NCBI RefSeq assembly: GCF_900107675.1
Contig: NZ_FNRI01000008.1
Coordinates: forward strand, 111,662-175,661
Direction: 5' to 3'
DNA from: Alistipes timonensis JC136
GTDB lineage: Bacteria; Bacteroidota; Bacteroidia; Bacteroidales; Rikenellaceae
Length of the DNA: 64,000 nucleotides
Below the pieces are notes generated by a model. That model did no database searches. It was given only the letters and a program-made list of their open reading frames with translations, and was not told the DNA's origin. Every line of letters begins with the position of its first letter. The first letter of the stretch is position 1. The translations under genes were made by a program, and so were the position numbers. Shown here in pieces: positions 25,429-34,227 of the stretch.

Positions 25429-26313
25429 CTACAAATTGAACGTCTTACCGTAGCGTCCTCGGCGGCCGTCGCAGCATCCCCGCCAAACAGCAGATACCGC
25501 CATGTGCCGGACAGCAGGCTCTATTTTCAGTGACCGGTAAAAATGAATTGTCGTCAACAATATGTTCAACCAATGTTTCAACATGATTCGGGTCGAGTAG
25601 CCTTTTTTATGGAAGAACCGTTTGTAATATTCTTCCCCGAGGTAGAAATTCCGTGACGTATAGTATAGATACATCGGGCTGATTTTTTTCTCGCCGGACA
25701 GAGAGGCACGTACCAGACGCGCCCCCCGAATCAATAAGACCGGAGTATGAAAATGCGCCGCAAACCCATAAACGGTATCGTCTCCAGCAATAAAAAAACG
25801 GGGATCAGGATACCCGATTTTTTCCACGACGGACCGATGAATACACATTCCTTCGAAGCACCCGGTCTGTACCGGACAACATTCTTTCTCCAGCTCGACT
25901 TTCTCCAACAGGTGAAAATTGGGATATTTCCCGGCATAGCCCCACTCGACGGGCACCAAATCCCGATGATACCTCGCAGGCTGAAGACATCCGGACTTAT
26001 CTTTATACTTCAGCAGGATTTCCAAGCAATCCTCCTGCGGAAACACGTCGTCGTCCATCATCCATATCCAATCGGCTCCCTGCTCGAAACAATACTTCAC
26101 TCCCGCATGAAATCCGCCCGCTCCGCCTAAATTTTCCTGAGTGATTACATGCAGATCATGCTGCTGTGCCAACCACGCATCCGTACCATCGGTGGACGCA
26201 TTATTCACCACAACCAGACAATCTATCCTGTAAGTTTGCCGACGCAAACTCCCGATTGTTTTTTTCAGCAGTTCCAGCCGGTTATAGGTCACAACAAAGG
26301 CAAATACCTTCAT
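25429..26313 (-). CDS. Family 2 glycosyltransferase, probable galactofuranosyltransferase
   Basis: This 294-residue GT-A enzyme starts KVFAFVVTYNRLELLKKTIGSL, has VVVNNASTDGT, and the block ENLGGAGGFHAGVKY followed by WIWMMDDDVFP. The NxGGAGGF..G plus DDD arrangement is shared with GlfT-type galactofuranosyltransferases. Its gene overlaps the end of the UDP-galactopyranose mutase gene by four bases (ATGA), which supports UDP-Galf as donor. The donor assignment is therefore reasonable but inferred. Confidence 0.82.
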   Translation of the reverse strand: MKVFAFVVTYNRLELLKKTIGSLRRQTYRIDCLVVVNNASTDGTDAWLAQQHDLHVITQENLGGAGGFHAGVKYCFEQGADWIWMMDDDVFPQEDCLEILLKYKDKSGCLQPARYHRDLVPVEWGYAGKYPNFHLLEKVELEKECCPVQTGCFEGMCIHRSVVEKIGYPDPRFFIAGDDTVYGFAAHFHTPVLLIRGARLVRASLSGEKKISPMYLYYTSRNFYLGEEYYKRFFHKKGYSTRIMLKHWLNILLTTIHFYRSLKIEPAVRHMAVSAVWRGCCDGRRGRYGKTFNL

Positions 26314-27422
26314 AATTCCCGTTTTGACAGATCGAGCGCCTTACGTACAATCTGATGCATGTCATAATATTTGTATTCGGCCAAACGCCCTCCGAAAAGG
26401 GTGTTGGAATCGGCATCAGCCAACATCTTGTATTTTTCGTACATCGCTTCATTGCGCACGTCGTTGATCGGATAATAGGGCTCATCTCCGTCCCGGTATT
26501 CGGAAGGGTATTCCCGCGTAATAACCGTTCGAGACTCCGGACCACTCCCATCGAAATGGCGGTGCTCGATAATCCGGGTATAGGGGATGGCAGCATCCGT
26601 ATAATTGACGACTGCGTTTCCCTGATAATTTCCGCATTCCAGAACCTCCGTCTCGAAACGGAGCGTTCGGTATTCAAGCCGCCCGAAGCAATAGTCAAAA
26701 TAGCGATCGACAGAGCCCGTATACAGGATTTTGTCCGCGAGTGCCTCCAGACGAGACCTGTGTTCGAAAAAGTCCATTCCCAAACGGACCTCGATTCCGT
26801 CCAGCAGCCCGTCGATCAGCACATTATATCCTCCGATGGGAATTCCCTGGTAGCGGTCGTTGAAATAATTGTTGTCGAACGTGAAGCGAAGCGGCAAACG
26901 CTTGATGATAAAGGCCGGAAGTTCCGTACAGGGCCGGCCCCATTGTTTCTCGGTATATCCTTTGATGAATGCTTCGTAAATGTCCCGCCCTACCAAAGAA
27001 AGGGCCTGTTCTTCCAGATTGCGAGGCTCGGCGACAGCCGCCGCACGGCGCTGTTCCTCGATTCGGACACAAGCCTGCTGGGGTGTCGTCACCCCCCATA
27101 GGGAGTAAAACGTATTCATATTGAAGGGCAGGTTATAAAGCTTACCCCGGTAATATGCCAGCGGACTGTTGGTATAGCGGTTGAATTCGGCAAAACGGTT
27201 CACAAAATCCCAGACTTCCTTATCCGAGGTATGAAAAATGTGTGCGCCGTAACTATGTACGTTTATTCCGGCGATCCGATCGCAATACAAATTTCCCCCG
27301 CGCGTATCGCGCCTCTCCACGACCAGAACCTTTTTCCCGGCCGCCTTCATCCGACAAGCGAATACGGCTCCGAAAAGCCCGGCGCCGACGATCAGATAGT
27401 CATACGGTCCTTTTTTACCCAT
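26310..27422 (-). CDS. glf: UDP-galactopyranose mutase
   Basis: This 370-residue flavoenzyme interconverts UDP-galactopyranose and UDP-galactofuranose. The FAD-binding motif YLIVGAGLFGAVFA is at residues 8-21. Characteristic blocks follow: GGNLYCD, GAHIFHTSDKEVW, NRYTNSPLAYY, YTEKQWGRPCTELP, DRYQGIPIGGYN and the C-terminal LFGGRLAEYKYYDMHQ. Its start codon lies within the stop region of a degenerate acyltransferase remnant (27415-27501), and its end overlaps the probable galactofuranosyltransferase gene by ATGA. Confidence 0.96.
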   Translation of the reverse strand: MGKKGPYDYLIVGAGLFGAVFACRMKAAGKKVLVVERRDTRGGNLYCDRIAGINVHSYGAHIFHTSDKEVWDFVNRFAEFNRYTNSPLAYYRGKLYNLPFNMNTFYSLWGVTTPQQACVRIEEQRRAAAVAEPRNLEEQALSLVGRDIYEAFIKGYTEKQWGRPCTELPAFIIKRLPLRFTFDNNYFNDRYQGIPIGGYNVLIDGLLDGIEVRLGMDFFEHRSRLEALADKILYTGSVDRYFDYCFGRLEYRTLRFETEVLECGNYQGNAVVNYTDAAIPYTRIIEHRHFDGSGPESRTVITREYPSEYRDGDEPYYPINDVRNEAMYEKYKMLADADSNTLFGGRLAEYKYYDMHQIVRKALDLSKREL

Positions 27423-27501
27423 TCCTTACGTTTGAAAAATAGTTCACCACACTTGCCGGATTCCCCGCGACAACGGAATAATCCGGAACATGGCTGTTCA
27501 T
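27415..27501 (-). pseudogene. 3' remnant of a second hexapeptide acyltransferase
   Basis: An open frame of 28 codons here, different from the frames of both neighbours, encodes MNSHVPDYSVVAGNPASVVN and then YFSNVRNG. VPDYSVVAGNPAxVV is the classic C-terminal signature of a hexapeptide-repeat acetyltransferase, yet no beta-helix precedes it in that frame. The intact CatB-like gene upstream has its own complete C-terminus. I infer that the body of another acyltransferase gene was lost and only its tail remains, overlapping glf by eight bases (ATGGGTAA) as the original gene probably did. Confidence 0.7.
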
Positions 27502-28133
27502 GAATGCTTTAAATGAAGTTGAATAAAAGCATCGATATCTTCGGATTGCAGCATCGGAATATTCTCTTCGATTTTGGCCGGGTCCCAATCCCACCAGGCG
27601 ATTCGTTGCAAAGCCCGAACCTGCTCTTCCGAAAAACGAGAACGGATTACCCGGGCCGGGACACCACCCACGATCGCATAGTCCGGCACATCCCGGGTCA
27701 CAACCGCACCGGCACATACGACAGCCCCATTCCCGATCGTCACACCACTCAGGATAGTGACCCCATAAGCGATCCACACATCGTTACCGATCACCACCGG
27801 GCCTCGGGTCGCCGGCATACCCGACGAATAAGCAGGCTTTTTACTGAATCTTTCAGAAAGCGGGTATGTCGAAATCCGTTCAGGAGGATGAATACCGTCC
27901 ATCATCACGGTAAGATCGCCAGCAATCGAACAGAATTTCCCGATCCGGAGCGAATTACCTTGCGTCCTGCAGGATTTGTAAAACGTTGCCGTATCGATCC
28001 CGTATCCCTCTCCTTGACCGTATCCCAACACAATATCACCGACGGCGATACGCTCCTCGATCAACGATTTACCATAAGCTTTCAAACACTTGTCGAGTAT
28101 ACGCCCTATACTCCGCATCAGTTTCCGCTTCAT
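27498..28133 (-). CDS. CatB-related O-acetyltransferase (hexapeptide repeat)
   Basis: This protein of about 211 residues is a left-handed beta-helix acyltransferase of the xenobiotic or CatB-like class. Visible features are LRIGKFCSIAGDLTVMMDGIH, the active-site-like region around YPLSERF, GPVVIGNDVWIAYGVTILSGV and TRDVPDYAIVGGVPARVIRSRF, with a C-terminal WWDWDPAKIEEN helix typical of the family. It probably acetylates a sugar of the repeat unit. The start at 28133 is chosen for its ATGA overlap with the previous gene; an in-frame ATG 18 codons further up lies inside that gene. Confidence 0.88.
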   Translation of the reverse strand: MKRKLMRSIGRILDKCLKAYGKSLIEERIAVGDIVLGYGQGEGYGIDTATFYKSCRTQGNSLRIGKFCSIAGDLTVMMDGIHPPERISTYPLSERFSKKPAYSSGMPATRGPVVIGNDVWIAYGVTILSGVTIGNGAVVCAGAVVTRDVPDYAIVGGVPARVIRSRFSEEQVRALQRIAWWDWDPAKIEENIPMLQSEDIDAFIQLHLKHS

Positions 28134-29155
28134 TTCCCAGAAATAATATGCTTGTATCCTGCCAGCGCAAAATTGAACAAAACCCATTTCTCATACAATC
28201 CGGCAGGGTGCCGCAGGCACCAAAGCGCAAACCGGGTGGGCCGGTCGCGATACAACAATGTCAAAGTATTCGCTTCCCGGGGAAATACCCGATAAATCGC
28301 ATTGATCTTGTCCCTTTTATCTGGTACGTTACTCCGGATTATCTGAATTATGCTCGTTATTCCAAGTTTTGCAGCCAATGCACGTCCATATGGTTGTTTG
28401 TCTTCCGGCAAGGAATCCGCATAACGCAGGCAGTCAAAATAATTGTCGTAAAATGCATCCACCAATGAATCCGGAAACCGAGACCGGTTATATCCATTGG
28501 TAATGCTGCCGTCCCTGAGACAATAATAATAACGGGCACCGGGAACATAGACTGCGGCAGTCCCATGTACGGCCGTTTGCAGACACCAGAAGTGATCCTC
28601 TCCGATCCGATGGATATTCCGAATATGATGTTCGATTAAAAAAGAGCGCCGGTACACAGTATTGGTTTCCGAGCCAAGAATGCCCTTTATCCGGGCAATG
28701 TATAAATTCCCTCTTCCGGAATATAATACCGGAAGATCAGTTTTCACCTCCCCGGACACAATCTGACCTTGCGGGTCTTCGAGCAGAAAAATTCCGGTGG
28801 CAAAATCCGCATGATATTTCTCCGCCGCACAATACAATTGTTCGATACAATCGGGAGCAATGTAATCGTCGCCATCCAGAAAATAGACGTATTCGCCTTT
28901 CGCAAGGTCAATTCCCGTGTTTCTGGCCTCTCCAAGCCCTCCGTTACGAGCCTGACGGATAACCCGTATCTTACTCCCGGCAGGATGTCGTTGCTGCAAA
29001 CTTCGGACAATGTCCATACTACCATCGCTTCCGCAGTCGTCGATCACCAGGCATTCGCACTCCGTCATGGTCTGATCCAATACACTGAGAATCGCCCTTT
29101 CGATATAAGGTTCGACGTTATAGACCGGAATTATTACCGAAATCAAAGGAGTCAT
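28130..29155 (-). CDS. Family 2 glycosyltransferase
   Basis: This 341-residue GT-A enzyme begins LISVIIPVYNVEPYIERAILSVLDQ, with LVIDDCGSDGSMDIV, ARNGGLGEARNTGI and the metal-binding YVYFLDGDDYIAPDC. The second half contains RIGEDHFWCLQ, a common acceptor or base motif. The donor is unknown. It starts six bases after the flippase gene and its stop overlaps the acetyltransferase start. Confidence 0.87.
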   Translation of the reverse strand: MTPLISVIIPVYNVEPYIERAILSVLDQTMTECECLVIDDCGSDGSMDIVRSLQQRHPAGSKIRVIRQARNGGLGEARNTGIDLAKGEYVYFLDGDDYIAPDCIEQLYCAAEKYHADFATGIFLLEDPQGQIVSGEVKTDLPVLYSGRGNLYIARIKGILGSETNTVYRRSFLIEHHIRNIHRIGEDHFWCLQTAVHGTAAVYVPGARYYYCLRDGSITNGYNRSRFPDSLVDAFYDNYFDCLRYADSLPEDKQPYGRALAAKLGITSIIQIIRSNVPDKRDKINAIYRVFPREANTLTLLYRDRPTRFALWCLRHPAGLYEKWVLFNFALAGYKHIISGK

Positions 29156-29161
29156 TGCAAG

Positions 29162-30706
29162 CTATCTGTTCAAAATATACCGCACCCTGCTGAAAAAATC
29201 ACGCATACCCCGGTTCGTCATTGCCAGAACCGCAGCGAGCAACCCTCCGAAAAACAAAGCAGCCAATAACGAATAACCGACAAAGGATAACCCGGAAGAA
29301 GAAGCCTGCAGCGGGACTTTCGACAGCAGCAGTACCGTCAAGCCCCATACGATCGCCATGGCTGCAATATGTTTAGCATACATTCCGACATAAATCGACA
29401 CCGAAGCTTTGAATCCGCGCGAAAACAAAAAATAAGGTTTCCATAGAAATACGATGACGAACAAACTCAGCAGAATTCCGCACAAAATCCCGGGCAGTCC
29501 CCAGAAATATCCCAACAGCACCGAGCAGCCGATATTGAGAATCGTTTCAGACACCGGCGCCCAGATATCATGGAAAAGTCCGTATGCATTCAGACAGGAA
29601 TCAACGACATTACGGGTCAGCGAGAGGTATAGAATCGCGGTCATCAGCCCTAATACCATATTACCGAGTTGATATTCGGTCCCGACCCACAGGGTAATAA
29701 ATGAAGGCGTCAGGCTGTAAACACAAAAACAGGCCGTTGCAGAAATCAGGAAACGGATACTGAACAGTTCATGAAACACCTTCAGCACACGTTCCGGCTC
29801 GCATTGAGCAACCAGATTGCCAACACTGGCCATCATACTATTGAACATGGAACTGACCAAGACAGTAACTCCGGAAACAATCAGCATGTAATTGCCATAC
29901 AAAGTTACCATCGACAGCGAAGCGTATGCATACAAAATAAGCGGAGAGGTCTGTGTCAGCACACTGGCTGCCAACTTATGGAAAAATACCTGTTTGACTT
30001 TGCGGGTGATATCCGGATAGCGTTTTCTCAACTCGTTGCCGCGGGACAATTCAGTACGCAGTTGCGGATACTCTTTTTTTATTACCAAATTGAGAACAAA
30101 GGCCGCTCCGAAATCAAAAACCAGCTGCAAGATCAGCCACCAGACATAGCCGTTATTCAAGAAAGATACGGCGCCGATCTGGGCCACGGTTCTCAGGAGC
30201 AGTATCGCCCTATAACTATATGTTATTTTATACTCTTTCTGATCTGCGGTCAGTATGATCTGTTTATAGGTGATGAAATAACTCAGCAAAGAACTCATCA
30301 ACAGCACTCCGAAAGCACCGTAAGGATACCATGCCGGGAGTTCGGCTTTGGCGAAAATCCAGGGGAAAAAGCACATCAGCAGAACTCCCCCGCCGCCTAT
30401 CACAAAAGCAATGCGACGATAAAGCCACCCCTGCAAGGAAACTATATCACCGACCTGTTTCCAGTCTTTTCCGGCAAGCGGCTTATAGAGTGAGGATGCA
30501 ATGGCTATACCGATTCCCAGTTCAGCCAGATTAAGCAATTGAAGCAGGTTGGTGGCAGTCGTATTGAGCCCTAATACCTCAGTCCCCAGGTTATCGATAA
30601 AAACCTTTCGGGAAACGAACCCCAGTGCTATATTGACAAAATAAAAGACCAGGGAGACCGTGCTGTTCTTTATACTTTTCGCTGTCCTGGAATCATTCGA
30701 AATCAT
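29162..30706 (-). CDS. Wzx-type polysaccharide flippase (MOP superfamily)
   Basis: This 514-residue membrane protein has about twelve to fourteen hydrophobic helices. The N-terminal NSTVSLVFYFVNIALGFVSRKVFIDNLG segment followed by LGLNTTATNLLQLLNLAELGIG is typical of the PST/MATE-like lipopolysaccharide flippases. It should move undecaprenyl-linked repeat units across the inner membrane for polymerisation by a Wzy protein, for which the 24206-25423 product is the candidate. Confidence 0.88.
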   Translation of the reverse strand: MISNDSRTAKSIKNSTVSLVFYFVNIALGFVSRKVFIDNLGTEVLGLNTTATNLLQLLNLAELGIGIAIASSLYKPLAGKDWKQVGDIVSLQGWLYRRIAFVIGGGGVLLMCFFPWIFAKAELPAWYPYGAFGVLLMSSLLSYFITYKQIILTADQKEYKITYSYRAILLLRTVAQIGAVSFLNNGYVWWLILQLVFDFGAAFVLNLVIKKEYPQLRTELSRGNELRKRYPDITRKVKQVFFHKLAASVLTQTSPLILYAYASLSMVTLYGNYMLIVSGVTVLVSSMFNSMMASVGNLVAQCEPERVLKVFHELFSIRFLISATACFCVYSLTPSFITLWVGTEYQLGNMVLGLMTAILYLSLTRNVVDSCLNAYGLFHDIWAPVSETILNIGCSVLLGYFWGLPGILCGILLSLFVIVFLWKPYFLFSRGFKASVSIYVGMYAKHIAAMAIVWGLTVLLLSKVPLQASSSGLSFVGYSLLAALFFGGLLAAVLAMTNRGMRDFFSRVRYILNR

Positions 30707-30730
30707 ACCCTTTCCTGCAATTCGCGCGGT

Positions 30731-32041
30731 TTACCCTATGCAGTAATATCCGAATCCATTAACCCACAACTCCTCCCGGTCGTATATGTTCCGCCCATCA
30801 AAAATCAACGGCTGTTTCATGATTTTACGCAAAGTCCTCCAGTCGGGCACCCGGAACTCCTTCCACTCCGTCACGAGCATCAGGACATCGGCATCCATCG
30901 CGGCATCGTACATATCCTTACAGTAAATTATCTTATCCCCGATTCGGCGTCGGCACTCGTCCATCGCGATCGGATCGTAGACTTTCACCGTGCAGCCGGC
31001 AGCAGCCAGTTTGTCGATCATCACCACCGCCGGGGCCTCCCTCATATCGTCCGTCTCGGGTTTGAACGCCAGGCCCCATAAAGCAACCGTCCGGCCTTTC
31101 AATTCTCCATGATAGTGTTTTTGCAGTTTTTCGAAGAGAATCTGCTTCTGTTTTTCGTTCACCTCATCCACAGCCTTCAGCACCTTCATTTCATAGCCGT
31201 TCTGTTCAGCTGTTTTGATCAGCGCCTTCACATCTTTCGGAAAGCACGAGCCGCCGTAACCGCAGCCGGCATAAAGAAACTTCTTGCCGATACGCGTATC
31301 CGATCCGATGCCCTTGCGGACCATGTTCACATCGGCCCCCACCGATTCGCACAAATTGGCGATATCGTTCATGAACGAAATGCGAGTCGCCAGCATCGAA
31401 TTGGCGGCATACTTAATCATCTCCGCCGAAGGAATATCCGTAAAGATCATCCGCTCTCCGCTCAGCATAAAAGGCTTGTAAAGGCGCGACATGATTTTGC
31501 GGGCCCGTTCGCTTTCCGTACCGACCACGACCCGGTCCGGTGTCATAAAGTCCTTGATGGCCGCCCCCTCCTTCAGAAACTCCGGATTCGAAGCGACATC
31601 GAAATCGACCTCTTCACCACGCCGGATAAGTTCCTCCTGAATCGTGGCCTTGACTTTTTTTGCCGTTCCTACAGGGACCGTAGATTTCGTAACTAAGATC
31701 GTATACTTTTTAATATTCTGTCCGAAGGTCTTTGCTACGGCCAACACATATTTCAGGTCAGCCGAACCATCCTCATCTGGCGGAGTTCCCACAGCAGAAA
31801 ACACGACCTCCACATTATTCAGGCATGTGGTAAGATCGGTTGTAAAATGCAGTCGTCCCGCCTTTACATTTCGCTTTACCATATCTTCCAACCCCGGCTC
31901 ATAAATCGGAATCTCACCCTGGAGCAACCGGTTGATTTTATGCTGATCAATGTCGACACAAGTGACATCAATACCCATCTCGGCAAAGCAAGTTCCCGAC
32001 ACCAGTCCTACATAACCGGTACCGACAATGGCAATATTCAT
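30731..32041 (-). CDS. ugd: UDP-glucose 6-dehydrogenase
   Basis: This 436-residue enzyme oxidises UDP-glucose twice to UDP-glucuronate with NAD+. The Rossmann motif IVGTGYVGLVSGTCFAEMG is at residues 4-22, and ASNPEFLKEGAAIKDFM follows in the middle. The catalytic cysteine is Cys266 in YAGCGYGGSCFPKD, and a C-terminal WGLAFKPETDDMREAP block binds the nucleotide sugar. The product can feed the UDP-GlcA 4-epimerase of the same operon. Confidence 0.95.
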   Translation of the reverse strand: MNIAIVGTGYVGLVSGTCFAEMGIDVTCVDIDQHKINRLLQGEIPIYEPGLEDMVKRNVKAGRLHFTTDLTTCLNNVEVVFSAVGTPPDEDGSADLKYVLAVAKTFGQNIKKYTILVTKSTVPVGTAKKVKATIQEELIRRGEEVDFDVASNPEFLKEGAAIKDFMTPDRVVVGTESERARKIMSRLYKPFMLSGERMIFTDIPSAEMIKYAANSMLATRISFMNDIANLCESVGADVNMVRKGIGSDTRIGKKFLYAGCGYGGSCFPKDVKALIKTAEQNGYEMKVLKAVDEVNEKQKQILFEKLQKHYHGELKGRTVALWGLAFKPETDDMREAPAVVMIDKLAAAGCTVKVYDPIAMDECRRRIGDKIIYCKDMYDAAMDADVLMLVTEWKEFRVPDWRTLRKIMKQPLIFDGRNIYDREELWVNGFGYYCIG

Positions 32042-32061
32042 TTTTACAATATTATAGAATG

Positions 32062-34008
32062 CTAATTTTCAAAATCATATACCTCAAACCGGGAATTTTT
32101 GGATTTAAATTCCGGAACGGTCCTTTTCATCAGGCGAATCATGTCCGGGATGCTCACGGCACGCGAAAGCGCCTCCAGCTCCTCGGTAACCTCCCGGGCC
32201 TCTTCGTAGTCGTACTCCCGGACCTTAGCGATCCGGATACGGTCGTGCGTCGTCGGAAGCGTATTCTCCTTGTTCGACAATACCTCCTCATAGAGTTTTT
32301 CCCCGGGCCTCAACCCCGTGTATTCGATTTTGATATCCCGGTCCGGTTCGAAGCCCGCCAATTCGATCATCCGGCGTGCCAGGTGCGCGATCTTCACCGA
32401 AACGCCCATGTCGAACACGAAAATCTCATTGCCCCCGGACATCGTGGCCGCCTCCATCACCAGCCGGCATGCCTCCGGAATCGTCATGAAGAAACGCGTG
32501 ATCTCCGGATGCGTAACCGTCACCGGACCGCCTTTGGCGATCTGCTCCCGGAAGCGGGGAATAACGCTTCCGTTCGAGCCCAGCACATTCCCGAAGCGCG
32601 TCGTCACGAATTTCGTCTTTCCCGGAATCTTGTTCTGTCCGACGGCCAGTCCCAACGACTGCACATAAATCTCCGCCAGACGCTTCGTGCAGCCCATCAC
32701 GTTCGTCGGGTTCACGGCCTTGTCCGTCGAGATCATCACCATCTTTTCCACGTCGTACCCGATGCATTTGTCCGCCACGTTGCGCGTTCCCGCCACGTTC
32801 ACCAACACCGCCTCGCATGGATTCTCTTCCATCAGCGGAACATGCTTGTAGGCCGCAGCGTGAAATACCACCTGCGGACGGTAGGTCCGGAACGCGAAGT
32901 CCAGGCGCCGCTCGATGCGAATATCCCCGATAACCGGCTCGAAATGCAGTTTCGGATAACGTTCCTCCAACTCCAGACGCAGGTTGTGCATCGGCGTCTC
33001 CCCATTGTCGAACAAAATCAGTTCTTTCACCCCGAACGTCGCCAACTGGCGGCACAATTCCGAGCCGATACTCCCTGCGGCGCCCGTCACGAGCACCGTC
33101 TTCCCCGCGAAATTCGCCTCGATCTCCGACATCGAAATCTCGATCTCGGGACGTCCCAGCAGGTCCTCGATTTTGATCTCGCGGATCGACTGCTTCATGA
33201 TCTTACCGTCAATCACCTCGTCGATCGGCGGCACTATCAACACTTTGATCCCCTTCTCCGCACAATAATTTATCAGACGTTCCTGCTCATCCTGCGCATC
33301 GTCGTTCGTGGCGAACAGCACGGCATCGATGTCGAAGCGGTCCCGCAGATACTCCATGCTTTCGGCATTCTCGAAATAGTAGACCGGGCATTCGGCAACC
33401 GTATGATTCCGCAGACGCTTGCCATACGTCAGGAAACCAGCGACACGGTAGTGAGGCGAGTTCTGCAGCCGCGGAACCAACGACACCGACTTGTCGCCCG
33501 TACCGTAAACCAACACCCGGCGGCAGTTGTCGCGGCGCGTCTGCTTCAGTTTAATCAGGTCGTAAACCACGATCATACAGAGGCGAAGCCCCAGCAGCAG
33601 GAACAGCGTGACCAGAGCGTCCAGCAGAAAACCCAGCGAAATCGCCGCATAAGCCGGAGATGTCTTCGAGGTGAGGAGAAGGACGTAGAAGAACATCAGA
33701 ACGTCCTTAGAAAGAACCGCAGCGCCGAGTTTCCATATCTCACGCAGTGTCGAATGGCGGATGATGCTCCGGAACGTCCGCAAAAGGACGAACGGAACGA
33801 CGCTCAGCACACACGAACCGGCAAGCAGCCACAATCCGTACCAGAATGTGAAAACCGGATTCGGAAAAAGACCGCGTATCAGCAGGTACGCGATAAAGGT
33901 GGCAAAAACCGAAACACACGTGTCGATAACGAGGATCAGCCACGACGAAAAGTAGCGTGACGACAGGTACTTCTCAGCACCAAACCGTGACAGCAGGCGG
34001 TAAAACAT
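32062..34008 (-). CDS. Membrane-bound nucleotide-sugar 4,6-dehydratase (CapD/PglF type)
   Basis: This 648-residue protein has four N-terminal membrane helices (about residues 20-165), a CoA-binding-like Rossmann domain starting near RVLVYGTGDKSVSL, and a C-terminal SDR domain. The SDR carries LVTGAAGSIGSELCRQL, AAAYKHVPLMEENP and MISTDKAVNPTNVMGCTKR. The STDK in place of YxxxK is typical of UDP-GlcNAc C6 dehydratases. The expected product is UDP-4-keto-6-deoxy-GlcNAc, a substrate for the DegT aminotransferase later in the operon. Such enzymes are also annotated as nucleoside-diphosphate sugar epimerase. Confidence 0.9.
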   Translation of the reverse strand: MFYRLLSRFGAEKYLSSRYFSSWLILVIDTCVSVFATFIAYLLIRGLFPNPVFTFWYGLWLLAGSCVLSVVPFVLLRTFRSIIRHSTLREIWKLGAAVLSKDVLMFFYVLLLTSKTSPAYAAISLGFLLDALVTLFLLLGLRLCMIVVYDLIKLKQTRRDNCRRVLVYGTGDKSVSLVPRLQNSPHYRVAGFLTYGKRLRNHTVAECPVYYFENAESMEYLRDRFDIDAVLFATNDDAQDEQERLINYCAEKGIKVLIVPPIDEVIDGKIMKQSIREIKIEDLLGRPEIEISMSEIEANFAGKTVLVTGAAGSIGSELCRQLATFGVKELILFDNGETPMHNLRLELEERYPKLHFEPVIGDIRIERRLDFAFRTYRPQVVFHAAAYKHVPLMEENPCEAVLVNVAGTRNVADKCIGYDVEKMVMISTDKAVNPTNVMGCTKRLAEIYVQSLGLAVGQNKIPGKTKFVTTRFGNVLGSNGSVIPRFREQIAKGGPVTVTHPEITRFFMTIPEACRLVMEAATMSGGNEIFVFDMGVSVKIAHLARRMIELAGFEPDRDIKIEYTGLRPGEKLYEEVLSNKENTLPTTHDRIRIAKVREYDYEEAREVTEELEALSRAVSIPDMIRLMKRTVPEFKSKNSRFEVYDFEN

Positions 34009-34116
34009 CAGAGAGGCGTGTTATAGCTCCGGGCCGTCGGAGGGCGACCACCCGGAAACCGGTAAAAACCGCGCAATCCAAGGAAAATCCAGGACGGTCT
34101 TTACTGTTAGAAATTG

Positions 34117-34151
34117 CGAAGGCGGCCGCGGCCGGAACCCCGTTGCCTTCG
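34117..34151 (-). other. Imperfect hairpin in the 219-bp gap between the UpxY and dehydratase genes
   Basis: CGAAGGC (34117-34123) can pair with GCCTTCG (34145-34151) around a G+C-rich core containing the palindrome GGCCGCGGCC. On the minus-strand transcript only a weak A/T tract (AATTTCT) follows, so it could be a pause or attenuator rather than a full terminator. Nothing else is evident between 34,009 and 34,227. Confidence 0.35.
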
Positions 34152-34227
34152 TATTAAAATATCAGATTAATCGTATTTCAGATGTCCCGGCACAACGGAA
34201 ATCCGTCCGGGAGAGGCGGATTCAGTT

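Noticed and set aside
34123..34134. G+C-rich palindrome GGCCGCGGCC between the UpxY and dehydratase genes
   Set aside because: Short, restriction-site-like palindrome in GC-rich DNA; considered only as the core of a weak hairpin and not as a separate site.
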